This document shows positions 5,481 to 6,999 of a stretch of 6,999 bases of DNA, in pieces (the stretch's first letter is position 1; the number at the start of each line of letters is the position of its first letter). The DNA is from Nitrospira sp. (GTDB lineage Bacteria > Nitrospirota > Nitrospiria > Nitrospirales > Nitrospiraceae). Under the pieces are notes generated by a model that had not been told where the DNA came from, ran no database searches, and saw nothing but the letters and a program-made list of their open reading frames with translations. The stretch spans positions 1 to 6,999 of the forward strand of contig JAKDNQ010000110.1 of assembly GCA_030456405.1 (NCBI GenBank). The letters are read 5' to 3'. The translations under genes and the position numbers were made by a program.

Positions 5481-6785
5481 ATGATGGAGTTGAGAACCAT
5501 GCTGAGCGGGCGATTCCTCGTGGGAGTTCTGTGCCTCGGCGTACTCTGTGCCGGAGCAGCGGACCTGTCCCACGCCGCAACGATCGGTTTCATGAATGTG
5601 GATCCGGGTCCTGCGTCTAATTCTCTCCTTCCGGCCACTGTGGACAGCGTTGAGGTCCACCCGGTCTTGGCGGATTCGGACACCCAAACGATTCCGCAGT
5701 CTCCAACGAGTAGCTTCAACGCGATCACGCGGGCGATCCTTCAGATGAGCCTCTGTGTCTGCTCCGGTTTCCACCAGATGTTTGCCTCTGGAAGTCCGCT
5801 CTCAACTGAGAGCACGGCGCCCGTGCTTCCCGCTCCAGCAATTCCGGGAGCCCTGTTCCTCTTTATGACTGGGCTGGCCACGGTGGTAGGCGTGGCGCGG
5901 CGGACACAGGGCGGAGCCGTTCAACCGGCCCCTTCGATTGTCCAGGTTGACGCGTCGCATATTCCGCTCCCCGGCTACCTCCTGTTGGTGTCGGACGATG
6001 CGCGATTCGCGCTGAATCTGGCAACCCACTTCATCCGCTATGGCTATGTGGTGGAATCGGTTCCCGGCGCTGCAGAAGCTACGAGCATGGCCGCATGTCA
6101 AGCGCCCGCGCTAGTTTTGGTGGATCGGCGTCAGTCGGGTTGGCGGATGGTGCGGCAGGCCTCTCCGTTCCAGACTGTTCCGATGATGACCGTGGCCCCG
6201 GCTGGTTTGGAGTGGACCGAGGAAGCCTGTGTCGATGACCTCGAACAGGGAATGGATAGTACGCATGTCTGCGGCGAGAACTTTCGCCTCCTGATTGCGA
6301 AAGTCCGCGCCTTGCTCCGGCGATCGGCCTGGTTGGCCAAGGGGTCTACGGTCGTTCGTGCGGGACAGGTTGAACTCGATGTCGATCGGTGCGAAGTGCG
6401 GGTCGCCGGGCAGGCCAACCATCTCCCTCAGGTACAGTTCAAGTTGCTCAAACACCTAATGGAATCGCCCGGCACGGTGTTCCGTCGCCAGGCACTGCGC
6501 GACCATATCTGGGGGGAAGGCTACGCCGTCGAAGCGCACACGCTCGATGTGCACCTCTTCTGGCTCCGCCGCTTGCTCGAACGCGACCCGGCCCGTCGCC
6601 AGACGATCGCGACAGTTCGCGGAGTGGGCATCAAGTTCCAGGTCGATACGGTTTCGGATGGGTCGCCCGGTGTCTGCGGCTCATGGCCGAGCAAGACGGC
6701 TGTCAGGCGAACCCGCCGGCCCCAGCGCCGTGCCGACCGCCGCCTGCTGGTCGTGAAGCCCGTTGCCGTGCGCACAGCAGTCTAA
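5481..6785 (+). CDS. PEP-CTERM-like membrane protein fused to a degenerate receiver and PhoB/OmpR winged-helix regulator
   Basis: A 434-residue protein with AGAGGA 8 nt before the ATG at 5481; an ATG at 5499 is an alternative start. In order: signal peptide 1-32 (LSHAAT at its end); exported part about 33-118 with a CVC at 92-94; a PEP-CTERM-like helix PAPAIPGALFLFMTGLATVV ending in ARR at 139-141; a receiver-like domain about 166-281; a winged helix about 293-388 (QFKLL, GTVFRRQAL, ATVRGVGIKF); and a basic tail 390-434 (RRTRRPQRRADRR). In the receiver the phospho-acceptor Asp215 (LVLVDRR) and Thr237 remain. The first acidic position is Ser171 and the conserved Lys is Cys264, so normal phospho-switching is doubtful. 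If the signal peptide is cleaved, the N part faces the periplasm and the DNA-binding part the cytoplasm, a ToxR/CadC-like solution with reversed order. It probably regulates sorting-tag genes; this is inference. The reading frame is continuous with no sign of a frameshift. Confidence 0.9.
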   Translation: MMELRTMLSGRFLVGVLCLGVLCAGAADLSHAATIGFMNVDPGPASNSLLPATVDSVEVHPVLADSDTQTIPQSPTSSFNAITRAILQMSLCVCSGFHQMFASGSPLSTESTAPVLPAPAIPGALFLFMTGLATVVGVARRTQGGAVQPAPSIVQVDASHIPLPGYLLLVSDDARFALNLATHFIRYGYVVESVPGAAEATSMAACQAPALVLVDRRQSGWRMVRQASPFQTVPMMTVAPAGLEWTEEACVDDLEQGMDSTHVCGENFRLLIAKVRALLRRSAWLAKGSTVVRAGQVELDVDRCEVRVAGQANHLPQVQFKLLKHLMESPGTVFRRQALRDHIWGEGYAVEAHTLDVHLFWLRRLLERDPARRQTIATVRGVGIKFQVDTVSDGSPGVCGSWPSKTAVRRTRRPQRRADRRLLVVKPVAVRTAV

Positions 6786-6963
6786 CAGGATGCGGAAATA
6801 GTCCGCCAGCGGCGTTCTCGCGTCGCTCTCAAGAACCGTGAAACGTGAGGCGTGAAACGTAAAGCGATGGTCAGCCTCTGAGGTGCGGCCTTGCCCGCGG
6901 AACGGCGCGTCTTGGCGTGCCGGGGCTGGGCGGGTGAGATATCTGGCCTTTTTGCGCATCCTG
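6786..6963. repeat. 178-bp inverted-repeat intergenic element (MITE-like or dispersed palindromic repeat)
   Basis: It starts directly after the TAA of the regulator gene with CAGGATGCG and ends with CGCATCCTG. The 19-nt ends (6786-6804 and 6945-6963) are inverted repeats at 16 of 19 positions. Inside is a tandem heptamer array at 6838-6865. It encodes no transposase, so if mobile it would depend on an enzyme elsewhere. I recall similar CAGGATGC...GCATCCTG elements in Nitrospira intergenic regions, but cannot confirm this here. The remaining 36 bases to the window end show nothing recognisable. Confidence 0.7.
6838..6865 (+). repeat. Four tandem heptamers GTGAAAC-type
   Basis: Four consecutive 7-nt units read GTGAAAC, GTGAGGC, GTGAAAC and GTAAAGC. 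They lie inside the inverted-repeat element. Translated on the minus strand they give the low-information peptide FTFHASRFT, so small proteins predicted across such repeats are usually artefacts. Confidence 0.8.
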
Positions 6964-6999
6964 CGAGCTATTCTGACACCGACACGACACGTGAGTTGA

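Noticed and set aside
6681..6959. Minus-strand open frame across the inverted-repeat element
   Set aside because: It consists of the heptamer repeat and the antisense of the regulator tail; such frames are common artefacts of dispersed repeats.
1..6999. CRISPR array, tRNA or rRNA
   Set aside because: No regularly spaced direct repeats with unique spacers and no cloverleaf or rRNA-like stretch was seen on either strand.

Overview
The window is a cluster of secreted-protein genes that carry the same C-terminal sorting signal. The signal is a VPLPA motif (VPMPA in one case), a short hydrophobic segment and an Arg cluster. This is the VPLPA-type PEP-CTERM tag, which is thought to be handled by an exosortase (XrtD type). 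Seven tagged or tag-derived genes lie in 7 kb, but no exosortase or polysaccharide gene is present. The organism is a Gram-negative-type bacterium of moderately high GC. A dispersed repeat at the right edge (ends CAGGATGCG...CGCATCCTG, inner GTGAAAC heptamers) and the FGSGVIGLIGFARRK style of tag remind me of Nitrospira. That is recollection, not proof.

Left half (1-3168, minus strand): four genes in tandem, transcribed right to left in the order 2299-3168, 1533-2192, 846-1460 and 1-697 (the last is cut by the window edge). Each has a signal peptide and its own ribosome binding site. The mature bodies are mostly unrelated, although the outermost two resemble each other near their ends. The sorting-signal DNA is almost identical between members: 82 nt identical in the middle pair and 55 nt identical in the outer pair. 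Strong hairpins without a T-tract follow two of these genes 14-15 nt after the stop.

Middle (3169-4854): a divergent non-coding region, a decayed tagged gene on the plus strand (5' truncated, one frameshift), and another non-coding stretch. A 42-nt imperfect direct repeat lies before the pseudogene and again before the next gene.

Right half (4855-6785, plus strand): an intact small tagged protein, a hairpin of the same kind, and then a 434-residue fusion. The fusion starts like a tagged secreted protein (signal peptide, about 85 exported residues, PEP-CTERM-like transmembrane helix with ARR). It then continues into a degenerate response-regulator receiver domain and a PhoB/OmpR winged helix. 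It looks like a one-piece membrane transcription factor built from a sorting-tag protein, and could report on the surface-protein or exosortase pathway to the nucleoid. This is the most unusual object in the window. A 178-bp inverted-repeat element begins directly after its stop codon.
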